Assembly: GCA_012838555.1 (NCBI GenBank)
Contig: DUOZ01000019.1
Coordinates: 1 to 32,147, forward strand
Direction of reading: 5' to 3'
Source of the DNA: a bacterium
Lineage (GTDB): Bacteria > Bacillota_I > Bacilli_A > RFN20 > DUOZ01
DNA length: 32,147 nt
This document shows positions 10,794 through 20,094 of this stretch, one piece after another. The notes under the pieces were generated by a model. That model ran no database searches. It saw only the letters and a list, made by a program, of their open reading frames with translations, and was not told where the DNA came from. Within the stretch, counting starts at the first letter, position 1; each line of letters opens with the position of its first letter. The position numbers and the translations under genes are program-made.

Positions 10794-12134
10794 CTACATC
10801 AATTTTCTTTCCATTAATACTTCTCTTATTGAATCAGATAAAGCGAAATCTTTTCTGCTTTTTGCTTCATGATATTTATTAAATAACTCAATATCTTCTT
10901 CAGTTAGGACAACATCAATGGCTTTAAATCCTAAAACGTCTAACATAATATCTAATGTTTTTACAATCCGAGCAGAACTATCAAGTTTATTTCTTCTTAT
11001 GTCAAGATTTAAATCCTTAACTAAGGCAAAGATAATACTAATTGCATTCGCTGTATTTAAATCATCTGCTAATTCGTTTATAAAATCATTTAATTTATCT
11101 TCTAACAAATCTGCGTTTTGATAATCAATATTATTTAATTGAAATCTTACCTTAGCTAACCGTATTGCATTCTCTATCTTTGTATATTCAACTTGATTGC
11201 TATTCATCACTTCATCAGTAAAGTTAAGCGGAGCACGATAATGCGTCGATAATAATGCTAATCTAACGACACTACCGCCATAAGTTTCTAAAAAGTCTTT
11301 GGCTAGTCTAACATTACCTAATGATTTTGACATCTTTTGATTATCAATATTAACAAAGCCATTGTGCATCCAATAAGTAGCTATTCGATGACCATGTAAT
11401 GCTAGAGACTGAGCTATTTCATTTTCATGATGTGGAAATTTTAAGTCAAATCCGCCACCATGGATATCAATCCGACCATCTTGATAGATGTTATTAATCA
11501 TAACTACACACTCTGTATGCCAACCAGGTCTTCCTTTTGACCAAGGCGAATCCCAATTAATACCAACATCTGTTTTCTTCCATAAAGTAAAATCAAGCGG
11601 ATTTTCTTTATCTAAGTTTTCTTCAATTCTAGCTCCAACTTTTAAATCTTCAATATCTAAATTAGATAATTTACCATAACCCTCAAGTTTGCTAACTCTA
11701 AAGTAAACATCGCCATTTACTTCATAAGCGAAACCTTTATCAATTAAATCAGCAATGAATTTTATAATTCCATCCATATTTTCAGTTACATATGGTGTAT
11801 ATTCTGCTTTTTCAACATTTAATTCTTCTAAACATTTAAAATAACTTTCTGCATATTTTTTGGTTAATTCAAGTTCACTTATTTTTTCTCTAATCGCTGC
11901 TGCAATGATTTTATCATCAACATCAGTAACATTAGAAATATGAGTTACTTTATAACCCAAGTATTTGAAAAGTCTTTTTAAAACATCGAAAACGACCACT
12001 GGTCGCATATTTCCAATATGTACTGGTCCATAAACTGTTGGCCCACACACATACATAGATACTTCTTTTTCTCTAATTGGTTTAAAAACTTCTAATGAAT
12101 CTTTTAAACTATTATATACTCTTACATCGTGCAT
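10794..12134 (-). CDS. cysS: Cysteinyl-tRNA synthetase
   Basis: MYVCGPTVYGPVHIGNMRPVVVFDVLKR...GGGFDLKFPHHENEIAQS...KMSKSLGN. Confidence 0.98.
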   Translation of the reverse strand: MHDVRVYNSLKDSLEVFKPIREKEVSMYVCGPTVYGPVHIGNMRPVVVFDVLKRLFKYLGYKVTHISNVTDVDDKIIAAAIREKISELELTKKYAESYFKCLEELNVEKAEYTPYVTENMDGIIKFIADLIDKGFAYEVNGDVYFRVSKLEGYGKLSNLDIEDLKVGARIEENLDKENPLDFTLWKKTDVGINWDSPWSKGRPGWHTECVVMINNIYQDGRIDIHGGGFDLKFPHHENEIAQSLALHGHRIATYWMHNGFVNIDNQKMSKSLGNVRLAKDFLETYGGSVVRLALLSTHYRAPLNFTDEVMNSNQVEYTKIENAIRLAKVRFQLNNIDYQNADLLEDKLNDFINELADDLNTANAISIIFALVKDLNLDIRRNKLDSSARIVKTLDIMLDVLGFKAIDVVLTEEDIELFNKYHEAKSRKDFALSDSIREVLMERKLM

Positions 12135-12320
12135 AAAAATCTTCCTTTCGAATAGTAAATAAAAAATCCTCTAATAAAATTAGATATGAAAAAAGGTACA
12201 TTATTATATATCCTTTTTCTATTTATAATTATACAAATTTATTAAAGTTGTTTCAATAAAGATATAAATAAATAATGATTTTATAACATTTTCCGATGTA
12301 AAAGACGACTTTAGGTCAAA

Positions 12321-13241
12321 TTAAATCTTTTTCTTTGAATATCTAAAAATATTGATTAGTAAAAATAAGAAGACAGAACCTCCAACAATTAATAACATTA
12401 ACCATGATTCAATCTTATAATCATAATAAAATAAATCCATAGAAAAATTATATCTAATATTTCCTTCTATTTGATTGTAAAATTCTTGAGGAACATTTTT
12501 TAACAAGTTCGCTAACGTACCTTCCATCATAATATTTCTTAATAAAGCCGAACTTAATGATGCCGGCATAATATTTGAAATTAATTGAACCCACTTAGGG
12601 AATAAACTAATCGGCATATAAGCACCTATTAAAAAACCAGCAAAGGTTCCCACAATCGCACTTAAAGCTGAATACGAGTTCGATGTTTCTAAATAACTAA
12701 CAACTATCATAATTAGTAAGACAACTGAAAATAACGATATAACTAAAACACCTAAGAACTTAAGTAGATCAATTAAAGGCAATAACTCTCCACCTATAGA
12801 CAGTAAATATAATTGACCCAAAACGATTAAGAGTAAATTTATTGTTAAACTTACTATAAATAACGATAAGAAATAACTTATAACAATTTCAAATTTTGAT
12901 ACTGGTGCAACTGAAAAGTCTTTTATTACACCTTTTTCTTTATCTAAAACAACATTTCCCGAAACACCTAGAGTGACAGTAATGATACTTAAAGATACAA
13001 CATTTGCTAATAACCAACTATAAACAAAAACTCTAATATCTTTACTTGTATAGACTAAATTTGGTACTTGTTTTAAAGCAAATTCGATATTATCAACTTG
13101 TAAGTCTGCTAAGAAGAATAAATATAAAAAGAGCAAGATAATCGGAGATAGGAACGAAAAAAACAAAGAGGCTCTATCTCGAACAAACAGACGAATATTT
13201 CTTTTGCATAAGATCCAAATAGTCGTTAATCTACTTTTCAT
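12321..13241 (-). CDS. ABC-2 type transporter permease
   Basis: Six-TM ABC-2 profile; overlaps the stop of the upstream ATPase gene. Confidence 0.9.
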   Translation of the reverse strand: MKSRLTTIWILCKRNIRLFVRDRASLFFSFLSPIILLFLYLFFLADLQVDNIEFALKQVPNLVYTSKDIRVFVYSWLLANVVSLSIITVTLGVSGNVVLDKEKGVIKDFSVAPVSKFEIVISYFLSLFIVSLTINLLLIVLGQLYLLSIGGELLPLIDLLKFLGVLVISLFSVVLLIMIVVSYLETSNSYSALSAIVGTFAGFLIGAYMPISLFPKWVQLISNIMPASLSSALLRNIMMEGTLANLLKNVPQEFYNQIEGNIRYNFSMDLFYYDYKIESWLMLLIVGGSVFLFLLINIFRYSKKKI

Positions 13242-14166
13242 TTTCGTCCCCTCCTAGAAGTTGTTTTCCACCAGTAACATTGATAAATACTGTATCCATA
13301 TCACCTTTAATAAGTTCAAAACTATTAATAAATGGATTGATATCATTGAGCAAAGATAAAACATCCATATTTTTATCAACTCTTATTTCTAAACAATCAG
13401 TTTCCTCACTAAACTTTAAATCTCTTAATCCTTTTATTAATTCTTTTTTCATATTTTCTTTATAATAAAGTTTTAAGCTATCAAAAGCATATTTATCTTT
13501 TAAATACGAAGGAGTCCCATTTTCTAAAATACGACCCTTATCAATTATTACAACTGTATCAACATGTTTTGTTTCTTCCATATAATGTGTGGTTAAAATA
13601 ATTGTAGTATTTTCTTTTTCTTTAATATCATTGAGAATTTCCCATACTTTAATTCTAATTTGAGGGTCTAACCCTGTCGTAGGTTCATCTAAAAATAAAA
13701 TCTTTGGATTATTAATTAAAGCTCGAGCAATATCAACTTTCCTTTTTTGCCCGCCAGATAAATCTCTATACTTTCGATTAAGAATATCTTGAAGTTCCAA
13801 TTTTTCGACTAAATAACTTAACCTGTTTTCATAATCTTTTTTACTTAAGTGATACAAAGCTGCCCTCGTTCTTAGATTCTCATCAACAGTTAGTAAAGGA
13901 TCTAAAACCGAGTTTTGAAAGACAACACCAATTTCTTGTTTAACTTTATCAGGAAATTTATCAATATCAAAACCATTGATTGTGACAGTACCCCTATCTT
14001 TTTCCTTTAAGGTACATAAAACATTAATCGTGGTACTTTTTCCTGCGCCATTTTTACCAAGTAAGGCAAATAATTCTCCTTCTTTAACATTAAAAGAAAT
14101 ATTATCTACTGCTTTTATTTCACCATATGAAGCCTTTAGGTTTCTAATTTCAATTATATTTTTCAT
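13231..14166 (-). CDS. ABC transporter ATP-binding protein (drug/antibiotic exporter type)
   Basis: Walker A GKNGAGKST, signature LSGGQKRKVDIARAL, Walker B ILFLDEPTTGLDP. Confidence 0.95.
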   Translation of the reverse strand: MKNIIEIRNLKASYGEIKAVDNISFNVKEGELFALLGKNGAGKSTTINVLCTLKEKDRGTVTINGFDIDKFPDKVKQEIGVVFQNSVLDPLLTVDENLRTRAALYHLSKKDYENRLSYLVEKLELQDILNRKYRDLSGGQKRKVDIARALINNPKILFLDEPTTGLDPQIRIKVWEILNDIKEKENTTIILTTHYMEETKHVDTVVIIDKGRILENGTPSYLKDKYAFDSLKLYYKENMKKELIKGLRDLKFSEETDCLEIRVDKNMDVLSLLNDINPFINSFELIKGDMDTVFINVTGGKQLLGGDENEK

Positions 14167-14297
14167 AAATCCTCCTTGATTATTTTATAAAATAATTATA
14201 ATTAATTAAGTAGATAGAAACAATAATAAACAAAGATTTTTTCTTGCTAGTTATTTAAAACAATGTATACTAATTAATATGAACAGAGGTGTGTTTT

Positions 14298-14771
14298 ATG
14301 AAGTTTTATAAGGTTAGTTTAGAAAATTATCAAAAGTTTAGAGAAAATAATGCAGAAATTGAATATCAAAATATTTTCTTACCAAGACGTTCAACTACAT
14401 ATGCGGCAGGATATGATTTTTTTGCACCCTTTGACATTTTAATTAAAAAAGGCGAAACGAAAATAATTCCAACTGGTATAAAATGTGAGTTAGATCCTGA
14501 TAAAGTATTACTCTTATTTGTTAGATCATCACTTGGAATAAAAAAGCATCTATCTCTTGCTAATGGTACAGGAGTAATCGATGCTGATTACTTTAATAAT
14601 GAATCTAACGAGGGTCATATCCTAGCAGCTATAACTAATAATGGTGATGAAGATATAATTATCGAAAAAGGACAACATTTTATTCAAGGAGTTATTATAA
14701 AATATTTTATCACTGAAGATGATGAAACATCCACATTAAGAACTGGTGGTATTGGCTCTACCAACAAATAG
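14298..14771 (+). CDS. dut: dUTP diphosphatase / dCTP deaminase-like trimeric dUTPase
   Basis: AAGYDFFAPFDILIKKGETKIIPTGIKCEL, VRSSLGIKKHLSLANGTGVIDADYF, RTGGIGSTNK; GAGGTG SD before ATG at 14298. Confidence 0.88.
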   Translation: MKFYKVSLENYQKFRENNAEIEYQNIFLPRRSTTYAAGYDFFAPFDILIKKGETKIIPTGIKCELDPDKVLLLFVRSSLGIKKHLSLANGTGVIDADYFNNESNEGHILAAITNNGDEDIIIEKGQHFIQGVIIKYFITEDDETSTLRTGGIGSTNK

Positions 14772-14785
14772 AAAGAGATACTATT

Positions 14786-15302
14786 ATGATTTTAAGTAAA
14801 CAACAACAATTAGAAACAGATCGATTAATATTAAAAAGAATGAATCATTTAGATGCTGATGATTTATTTCAAATGCGTAGTCATCAATTATGTTCAGAAT
14901 TTACCGATTCACTTCCAGATAAGTCAATACAAGAGACTCTTAAATATATCGATAATATGAATAAAGGTGTTGATTTAAATAAATGGAGAATATGGGTAAT
15001 TGAAGAAAAAACAACTAAAAAAGTTATAGGTAGTATAAGCATTTGGAATTTAATAGAAGAAGAAAATTCTGGCGAATTAGGTTTTGGATTACACCCTTCT
15101 TTTTGGGGACAAGGGTTTATGAGCGAAACATTAAATGAAATTATTACTTATGGTTTTAATAAAATGAAATTATCGCGAATCGAAGCTTATACAGCTACTT
15201 GAAACTTTTGGATTTAAATATGAAAAAACGGTTTTAGAAGAAGGATATCTAAAACCTCAAACTTTTAAAATGATTGTCTATGTTCTAGATAAAAATATTT
15301 AA
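14786..15302 (+). pseudogene. GNAT family N-acetyltransferase (RimJ/RimL-like), disrupted by a frame-changing deletion
   Basis: First frame LETDRLILKRMNHLDADDLF...GELGFGLHPSFWGQGFMSETLNEIITYGFNKMKLSRIEAYTAT then TGA at about 15202. The expected C-terminus (Q)LLETFGFKYEKTVLEEGYLKPQTFKMIVYVLDKNI* continues in another frame to 15302. Confidence 0.85.
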
Positions 15303-15377
15303 AAGAAATTCTATAAATATCCCTTTAATCCTTCATTAATTGATTTTCATACTAGTTTTATGTAAAATTATTAATAC

Positions 15378-15452
15378 TGCAACCGGGTAGTGAAATGCAA
15401 AAGTATTCGAATACACATCGTTAGGTCTTAGAAGATGTGTACTTGGGTGCTT
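15378..15452 (+). promoter_or_regulatory. Structured 5' leader of pnuC, candidate riboswitch
   Basis: GCAACC...GGGTGC closing helix (one mismatch), AAGT/ACTT helix, ACACATC-(gttaggtcttagaa)-GATGTGT hairpin, then TTATTTTTTT, ending just before GGAGG and ATG at 15470. Confidence 0.55.
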
Positions 15453-15469
15453 ATTTTTTTGGAGGAAGT

Positions 15470-16165
15470 ATGGATAGATTAGTTTTAAAGTTAAAATATT
15501 TTACAAAAACTGAAATTACCTTGTGGGTTGGATCAGTTTTATTAATAATAGTTTCTTTTTACACTTTTGATAAAACAAATTACCTTACACTTATAGCATC
15601 ACTAATCGGAGTAACTTCTTTAATCTTTAATGCTAAAGGTAATCCTTTTGGACAATTTTTAATGGTTATTTTCAGTATTCTATACGGAATTATTTCTTTT
15701 ACCTTTGCCTATTATGGCGAAATGATTACATATCTAGGTATGACAGCTCCAATGGCTTTATTTGCGTTAATTTCTTGGTTGCGCAATCCTTATAATGGTA
15801 ATAAAGCTGAGGTTAAAGTTAATCATTTAAGTATTAAAGAAATTATATTCATGTTAGTTTTAACTATTATAATTACAGTTGCTTTTTACTATATTTTAGA
15901 AGCATTTAATACTACTAATCTAGTACCTAGCACAATATCAGTCACAACTAGTTTTTTTGCAGTCTATTTGACATTTCGTAGGAGCGCATATTTTGCTTTA
16001 GCTTATGCTGCAAATGATATTGTTTTAATTATATTATGGATAATGGCAACAATGTCTAAAATAACATACCTATCAGTTGTTATCTGTTTTATTATATTTT
16101 TTATTAATGATATATACGGATTTATTAGTTGGTTAAAAATGAAAAAGAGACAATCAATCAACTAA
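15470..16165 (+). CDS. pnuC: PnuC-family nicotinamide (riboside) transporter
   Basis: Multi-TM protein with GKWSNPFG-like NAKGNPFGQFLMVIFSILYG, and NDIYGFISWLKMKKRQ C-terminus; GGAGG SD 5 nt before ATG at 15470 (ORF track start 15437 lies inside the leader). Confidence 0.88.
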   Translation: MDRLVLKLKYFTKTEITLWVGSVLLIIVSFYTFDKTNYLTLIASLIGVTSLIFNAKGNPFGQFLMVIFSILYGIISFTFAYYGEMITYLGMTAPMALFALISWLRNPYNGNKAEVKVNHLSIKEIIFMLVLTIIITVAFYYILEAFNTTNLVPSTISVTTSFFAVYLTFRRSAYFALAYAANDIVLIILWIMATMSKITYLSVVICFIIFFINDIYGFISWLKMKKRQSIN

Positions 16166-16189
16166 AAATATAAAGTTTTGCATATAACA

Positions 16190-16216
16190 AAAAAGTTTGA
16201 TAAATTTATCAAACCC
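16190..16216 (-). terminator. Rho-independent terminator downstream of tRNA-Lys
   Basis: Minus strand GTTTGATAAATTTATCAAACTTTTTTG. Confidence 0.75.
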
Positions 16217-16235
16217 GTAATTTAATATAAACTAA

Positions 16236-16311
16236 TGGTGGACCGTTAGGGACTCGAACCCTAGACCCACTGATTAAGAGTCAGTTGCTCTACCACCTGA
16301 GCTAACGGTCC
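16236..16311 (-). tRNA. tRNA-Lys(CTT), CCA encoded
   Basis: Minus strand GGACCGTTAGCTCAGGTGGTAGAGCAACTGACTCTTAATCAGTGGGTCTAGGGTTCGAGTCCCTAACGGTCCACCA; complete cloverleaf, anticodon loop CTCTTAA. Confidence 0.98.
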
Positions 16312-16375
16312 AAAGCGTTATTATCATACAATAAAACTTTTTGAATTGCAAGAATAAAAAACACCCAAAATTAAC

Positions 16376-18250
16376 CTAGTCCGTTTCAAACAATAAGAAA
16401 TATTTTTCTTCCAAAATACTTAATTCTTGTTTTAAAGTATCTATTTCTTCTTCTACCTCTTTTAACTTATCTATGTTTGTATATATTTCTTCTAAATATA
16501 ATTCTTTTTCTTTTTCATCAATCTTAATTTCTAAATCACTTATCTTCTTTTCTAAATTAACAATCTGTTTATTATTATTAAGATTAATTTTATCTTTTTT
16601 TATTTTGCTCTTTGTAGTGGCTATATAATCTAATTGTTCATTTCCTTTTTCTTTAATAATGTTTAAGTATTCTTGATAATCACATTCATAAAATTGACAA
16701 TTATAATCATCATCAATATGACAAATTCTATCTGCTAGTTCATCGATAAAATATCGGTCATGCGAAATAAAGATAATTGTATTATCAAAATCTTTAAGCG
16801 CTGATTCTAAGATTTTCTTAGTTTCCATATCAAGATGATTCGTTGGTTCATCTAAAAGTAAAATATCATATTTTTGTCTCACTAAAATCGCAAAAGCTAA
16901 TCTTACCTTTTCGCCACCACTTAAAGTATTTACGATTTTAAATACATCATCATTTCTAAAAAGGAAACTACCTAAATGTGTTCTAATCGTTGTATTATCT
17001 AATAAAGGAAAATGATCATGAAAATAATCAAATATTGTTTTATTAGAATCAATTGTAATAAGATTTTGTGAAATATAACCCACTTTGAGTTGTCTATGTT
17101 TATGAATTGTTCCACTAACAATTGGCAACTCTCCGTAAATGGTTTTTAGTAAGGTTGTTTTTCCAATGCCATTTTTACCAATAATACCAATTTTGTCACC
17201 GTTAAACACTTCAAAGTTTATGTTATGAACTAATCCTTGATTATCATATCCTACTGTTAAATTATCAATTGTTAACTGCTGAACTCGATGTAAATTTTTA
17301 CTTTGTAATTTAAATTTAACTTTTTTACTTTGAACTGGTTTATTAACTACATTCTTTTTAATTCTCTCTAGTTTAGTTTCTAAACTTCTAGCAAATTTAA
17401 CCTTTGATGGTTTTGGTTTAAAGCGAACGATTAAATTTTCTAAGTGCTCAATTTCTTTTTTCTGAAGATTATAAGCTTGTAGTTGTTGTTCATACCTAAC
17501 TACTTTTTCTTGTAAATAATACGAATAATTCCCATTATAGATATTAATTTCACCATTAACTAATTCAAAAACTCGATTACATACAGCATCAATAAAATAT
17601 CTATCATGAGAGACAATTACTACAACACCTTCATAAGTTGATAAATATTCTTCTAACCATTCAATTGTATCAACATCAAGGTGATTAGTTGGTTCATCTA
17701 GTAATAACACATCAGGACGATTTAGTAGTAACTTAGAAAAAGCAATCTTACTTCTCTCTCCACCAGAAAAAGACATAATCGGACGATTATAATCCTCTTT
17801 TGTAAAACCAAAGCGATTTAAAATCGTATCAATTATGTAGTGATAGTCATAGCCATTTAAATTTAAAAATCGAGTTTCTAATCTGCCATATTCATTAAGC
17901 AAATTGTTATCCTCTGGATTATGCTTTATTAGCTCGACTATTTGTTTTAACTTTGATTCTAAAGAAATTACTTCTTTAAATATGATTAACATTTCTTCAA
18001 TTAAAGTATTATTTACATCTTCAATTAAATGTTGTGATAAATATCCAACACTTGTTTGGGATGCAAAAGTAATACTTCCTTCATCTTTTGATAACTCACC
18101 AGTTAGCAATTTTAAAAGGGTGGTCTTTCCACTTCCATTATTACCAATAATAGCTACTTTTTCATTTTTATTAACACTAAAAGTAACATTTGATAATACG
18201 ATATTACCACCAAATTCTTTTTTTAAACTTCTTACATCAAGTATCGCCAT
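16376..18250 (-). CDS. ABC-F family ATP-binding cassette protein
   Basis: Two ABC domains (GNNGSGKTTLLKLL, FSGGERSKIAFSKLL, LLDEPTNHLD; GKNGIGKTTLLKTI, LSGGEKVRLAFAIL, LLDEPTNHLD) plus coiled-coil C-terminus. Confidence 0.97.
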   Translation of the reverse strand: MAILDVRSLKKEFGGNIVLSNVTFSVNKNEKVAIIGNNGSGKTTLLKLLTGELSKDEGSITFASQTSVGYLSQHLIEDVNNTLIEEMLIIFKEVISLESKLKQIVELIKHNPEDNNLLNEYGRLETRFLNLNGYDYHYIIDTILNRFGFTKEDYNRPIMSFSGGERSKIAFSKLLLNRPDVLLLDEPTNHLDVDTIEWLEEYLSTYEGVVVIVSHDRYFIDAVCNRVFELVNGEINIYNGNYSYYLQEKVVRYEQQLQAYNLQKKEIEHLENLIVRFKPKPSKVKFARSLETKLERIKKNVVNKPVQSKKVKFKLQSKNLHRVQQLTIDNLTVGYDNQGLVHNINFEVFNGDKIGIIGKNGIGKTTLLKTIYGELPIVSGTIHKHRQLKVGYISQNLITIDSNKTIFDYFHDHFPLLDNTTIRTHLGSFLFRNDDVFKIVNTLSGGEKVRLAFAILVRQKYDILLLDEPTNHLDMETKKILESALKDFDNTIIFISHDRYFIDELADRICHIDDDYNCQFYECDYQEYLNIIKEKGNEQLDYIATTKSKIKKDKINLNNNKQIVNLEKKISDLEIKIDEKEKELYLEEIYTNIDKLKEVEEEIDTLKQELSILEEKYFLLFETD

Positions 18251-18266
18251 ATAAACCAGTCCTTAC

Positions 18267-18294
18267 AAAAAACTAACCAAAGTTTGGTTAGTTT
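18267..18294 (-). terminator. Rho-independent terminator downstream of acyl carrier protein gene
   Basis: AAACTAACC-AAAGTTT-GGTTAGTTT stem; minus-strand T-run. Confidence 0.8.
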
Positions 18295-18296
18295 AA

Positions 18297-18521
18297 TTAT
18301 GATTTGCGTTTTTCAATTGCAACTATAACATCTTTGACGGTTTTAAATGAATTTAGTTCATCATTTTCAAAAGACACATCATACATGTCTTCAATCTCTA
18401 ATACAATTTCAACCAAGTCTAAAGAGTCAACTCCCAAACTTCTTAAATTTGAATTTTCATCAATATCAACATCGCCTATTTTTTTACTTAATAATTTTTT
18501 AAATTCCTCTAAATATTTCAT
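18297..18521 (-). CDS. acpP: Acyl carrier protein
   Basis: MKYLEEFKKLLSKKIGDVDIDENSNLRSLGVDSLDLVEIVLEIEDMYDVSFENDELNSFKTVKDVIVAIEKRKS; GVDSLDLVE phosphopantetheine site; start at 18521 from GAGGTG spacing. Confidence 0.95.
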   Translation of the reverse strand: MKYLEEFKKLLSKKIGDVDIDENSNLRSLGVDSLDLVEIVLEIEDMYDVSFENDELNSFKTVKDVIVAIEKRKS

Positions 18522-18682
18522 ATTTATACACCTCATTAAGATTATACACTTAGTTATAAGAACATTCTAGTATTTTTGCTTAACCTAACACCTTAAATCC
18601 ACTTTATCCCAATAAAAATGTTCTAGATTAGGGATTTTCCACATAATAAAGTTTAATAATCATTAACATCAAACTCTAGATT

Positions 18683-18775
18683 TTATAATAATATTTGCGC
18701 TCCTCGTCTGCAATTTGCCATACGTTCTTCTTTTAATTCATCTAACCAAGCTTTATAAGGTAGACCCGCTAACAT
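18683..18775 (-). pseudogene. Remnant of maltose/galactoside O-acetyltransferase N-terminus (Mac-like domain)
   Basis: Minus strand MLAGLPYKAWLDELKEERMANCRRGAQILL*; resembles MLAGEPY...L..ER..A..L of Maa/LacA-type enzymes, then a stop with no hexapeptide domain following. Confidence 0.5.
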
Positions 18776-18846
18776 TCTCTATTCTATATCCTCTTTTAGG
18801 CATTAATTATAATATTAGTATAAACTACATTATCAATTTAACCAAA

Positions 18847-18896
18847 ATAAAAGAGGCTGTGATTGATTACTTAATAATCATTTATAGCCTCTTTTA
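18847..18896 (-). terminator. Terminator at end of pilus-like operon
   Basis: AAAAGAGGCT...AGCCTCTTTT inverted repeat with minus-strand TTTTATTTT. Confidence 0.7.
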
Positions 18897-18900
18897 GATC

Positions 18901-19056
18901 CTATGGTAATTCTTCTGGTTGTTCAAGAATAGTTGAAATCTGGTTAGTAATATCATTCCAAGTATCAACAAAGAAATCGCTGACTGTAGAATTAAGAGCG
19001 ATAAAAATACCAAGAACAAGAATTACGCCAAGAATTTGCGCCTTGAATTCTGACAC
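18901..19056 (-). CDS. Small single-TM pilin-like protein (51 aa, GTG start; not in ORF track)
   Basis: Minus strand: AAGGAGGTGAAACTGA then GTG TCA GAA...; M(V)SEFKAQILGVILVLGIFIALNSTVSDFFVDTWNDITNQISTILEQPEELP*. Strong SD and operon position. Confidence 0.75.
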   Translation of the reverse strand: MSEFKAQILGVILVLGIFIALNSTVSDFFVDTWNDITNQISTILEQPEELP

Positions 19057-19070
19057 TCAGTTTCACCTCC

Positions 19071-19415
19071 TTATAAAATTAATATTTTTTTATACAACGT
19101 TATATTAGGAACACCGATTTCCCAAATAGCTCCTAATAAGGGTGTGTATGTCGCAGTAATTTTAATCTCCAATAAATTATCCTCATCAATCAAGCAATCT
19201 TTGTTTAAGCAAGTTAATTTTGCATTCATATCATCTTCTACCATTTGGATTAATTCTTCAGTTACCATTTTATCTTTTTCAATTTGCCTTACAATATAAA
19301 CACTTTGAGCTGATAACTTAGTAAATGTAATTTGGTAGCCAATTAAATCTCCACAAAATAACATCGATTGAATAAAAAGGATGCATGATAAAACTAAACT
19401 TACTTTATTACCCAT
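19071..19415 (-). CDS. TadE-like / pseudopilin-like membrane-anchored protein
   Basis: Single N-terminal hydrophobic helix, small extracytoplasmic domain, inside tad-like operon; 8-bp overlap with upstream gene. Confidence 0.55.
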   Translation of the reverse strand: MGNKVSLVLSCILFIQSMLFCGDLIGYQITFTKLSAQSVYIVRQIEKDKMVTEELIQMVEDDMNAKLTCLNKDCLIDEDNLLEIKITATYTPLLGAIWEIGVPNITLYKKILIL

Positions 19416-20094
19416 TAATTAACACCGCCAATGATTGAAGAATACCTAATACTAAAGCAAATGTGATTACTACTGTTGCAATAAGTGGAAAGATGCCAAA
19501 TATATCAAGTTTTGATGATTGATGTTCGATATACTCATCAATTGTTTGAGATCGTAGTTTCTCTAACAACGGGCTAAATTTTTCTAATAACATGGCATCA
19601 TAACCACTGTTTTCTAATTGATATAACAACAAACATATTTGACCAATAATTTGAGAACTAAAATTATTTGAAAAGTTCACATATGGTGTTACACTTTTAT
19701 CCTCATCAATTTCTTTAATTAAAGTTTCTACATTGTCTTTTATCGACTCATCTACATATTCTAGAGATGTTTTAATAGCTTGATATAGATTAAACTTATT
19801 TTCTAGAAAAACTAAAATATAACCAAAGAAACTAATGAATGATAATTGTGCAGTTGATGCTTTTTGTTTAAACTTGCTTTTTAAATCCCAATATTCAAAT
19901 TTAGAAATTAATAATCCTAATACTATAACGAAAATTGATAAGTAAACTTTTTTAGAATAAAAGTATAGAATTATTGATATGATAAATGATGCTATCAATG
20001 TATAAGTCCGCTTCTTATTTATTAGGTTTAAATCAACATCTAATGATTGACACAAAAACTCCAAATCTTTCTCTTTAAACATTAGATGTCCCAT
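19408..20094 (-). CDS. TadC-like type II secretion/pilus inner membrane protein
   Basis: T2SSF-like layout: cytoplasmic helical region between TM pairs (NKFNLYQAIKTSLEYVDESIKDNVETLIKEID...) with C-terminal TM; adjacent to TadB-like gene. Confidence 0.7.
   Translation of the reverse strand: MGHLMFKEKDLEFLCQSLDVDLNLINKKRTYTLIASFIISIILYFYSKKVYLSIFVIVLGLLISKFEYWDLKSKFKQKASTAQLSFISFFGYILVFLENKFNLYQAIKTSLEYVDESIKDNVETLIKEIDEDKSVTPYVNFSNNFSSQIIGQICLLLYQLENSGYDAMLLEKFSPLLEKLRSQTIDEYIEHQSSKLDIFGIFPLIATVVITFALVLGILQSLAVLING

Noticed and set aside
12140-12240. T-box leader upstream of cysS
   Set aside because: Only a simple terminator-like hairpin (AAAAGG...CCTTTTTT) is visible; no T-box consensus or specifier hairpin.
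10918-14179. Plus-strand ORFs 10918-11121, 11488-11679, 13280-13465, 13976-14179
   Set aside because: Antisense to cysS and the ABC ATPase gene; no independent support.
15182-15210. Possible UGA=Trp (code 4) read-through rescuing the GNAT gene
   Set aside because: Reading TGA as Trp gives AYTATWNFWI* and still stops; the downstream homology is in a different frame. TGA also ends rlmB at 9304 as a true stop.
17904-18570. Plus-strand ORFs 17904-18254 and 18304-18570
   Set aside because: Antisense to the ABC-F and acpP genes.
18715-18897. 60-aa plus-strand ORF
   Set aside because: Runs through the operon terminator hairpin and over the acetyltransferase remnant; no SD.
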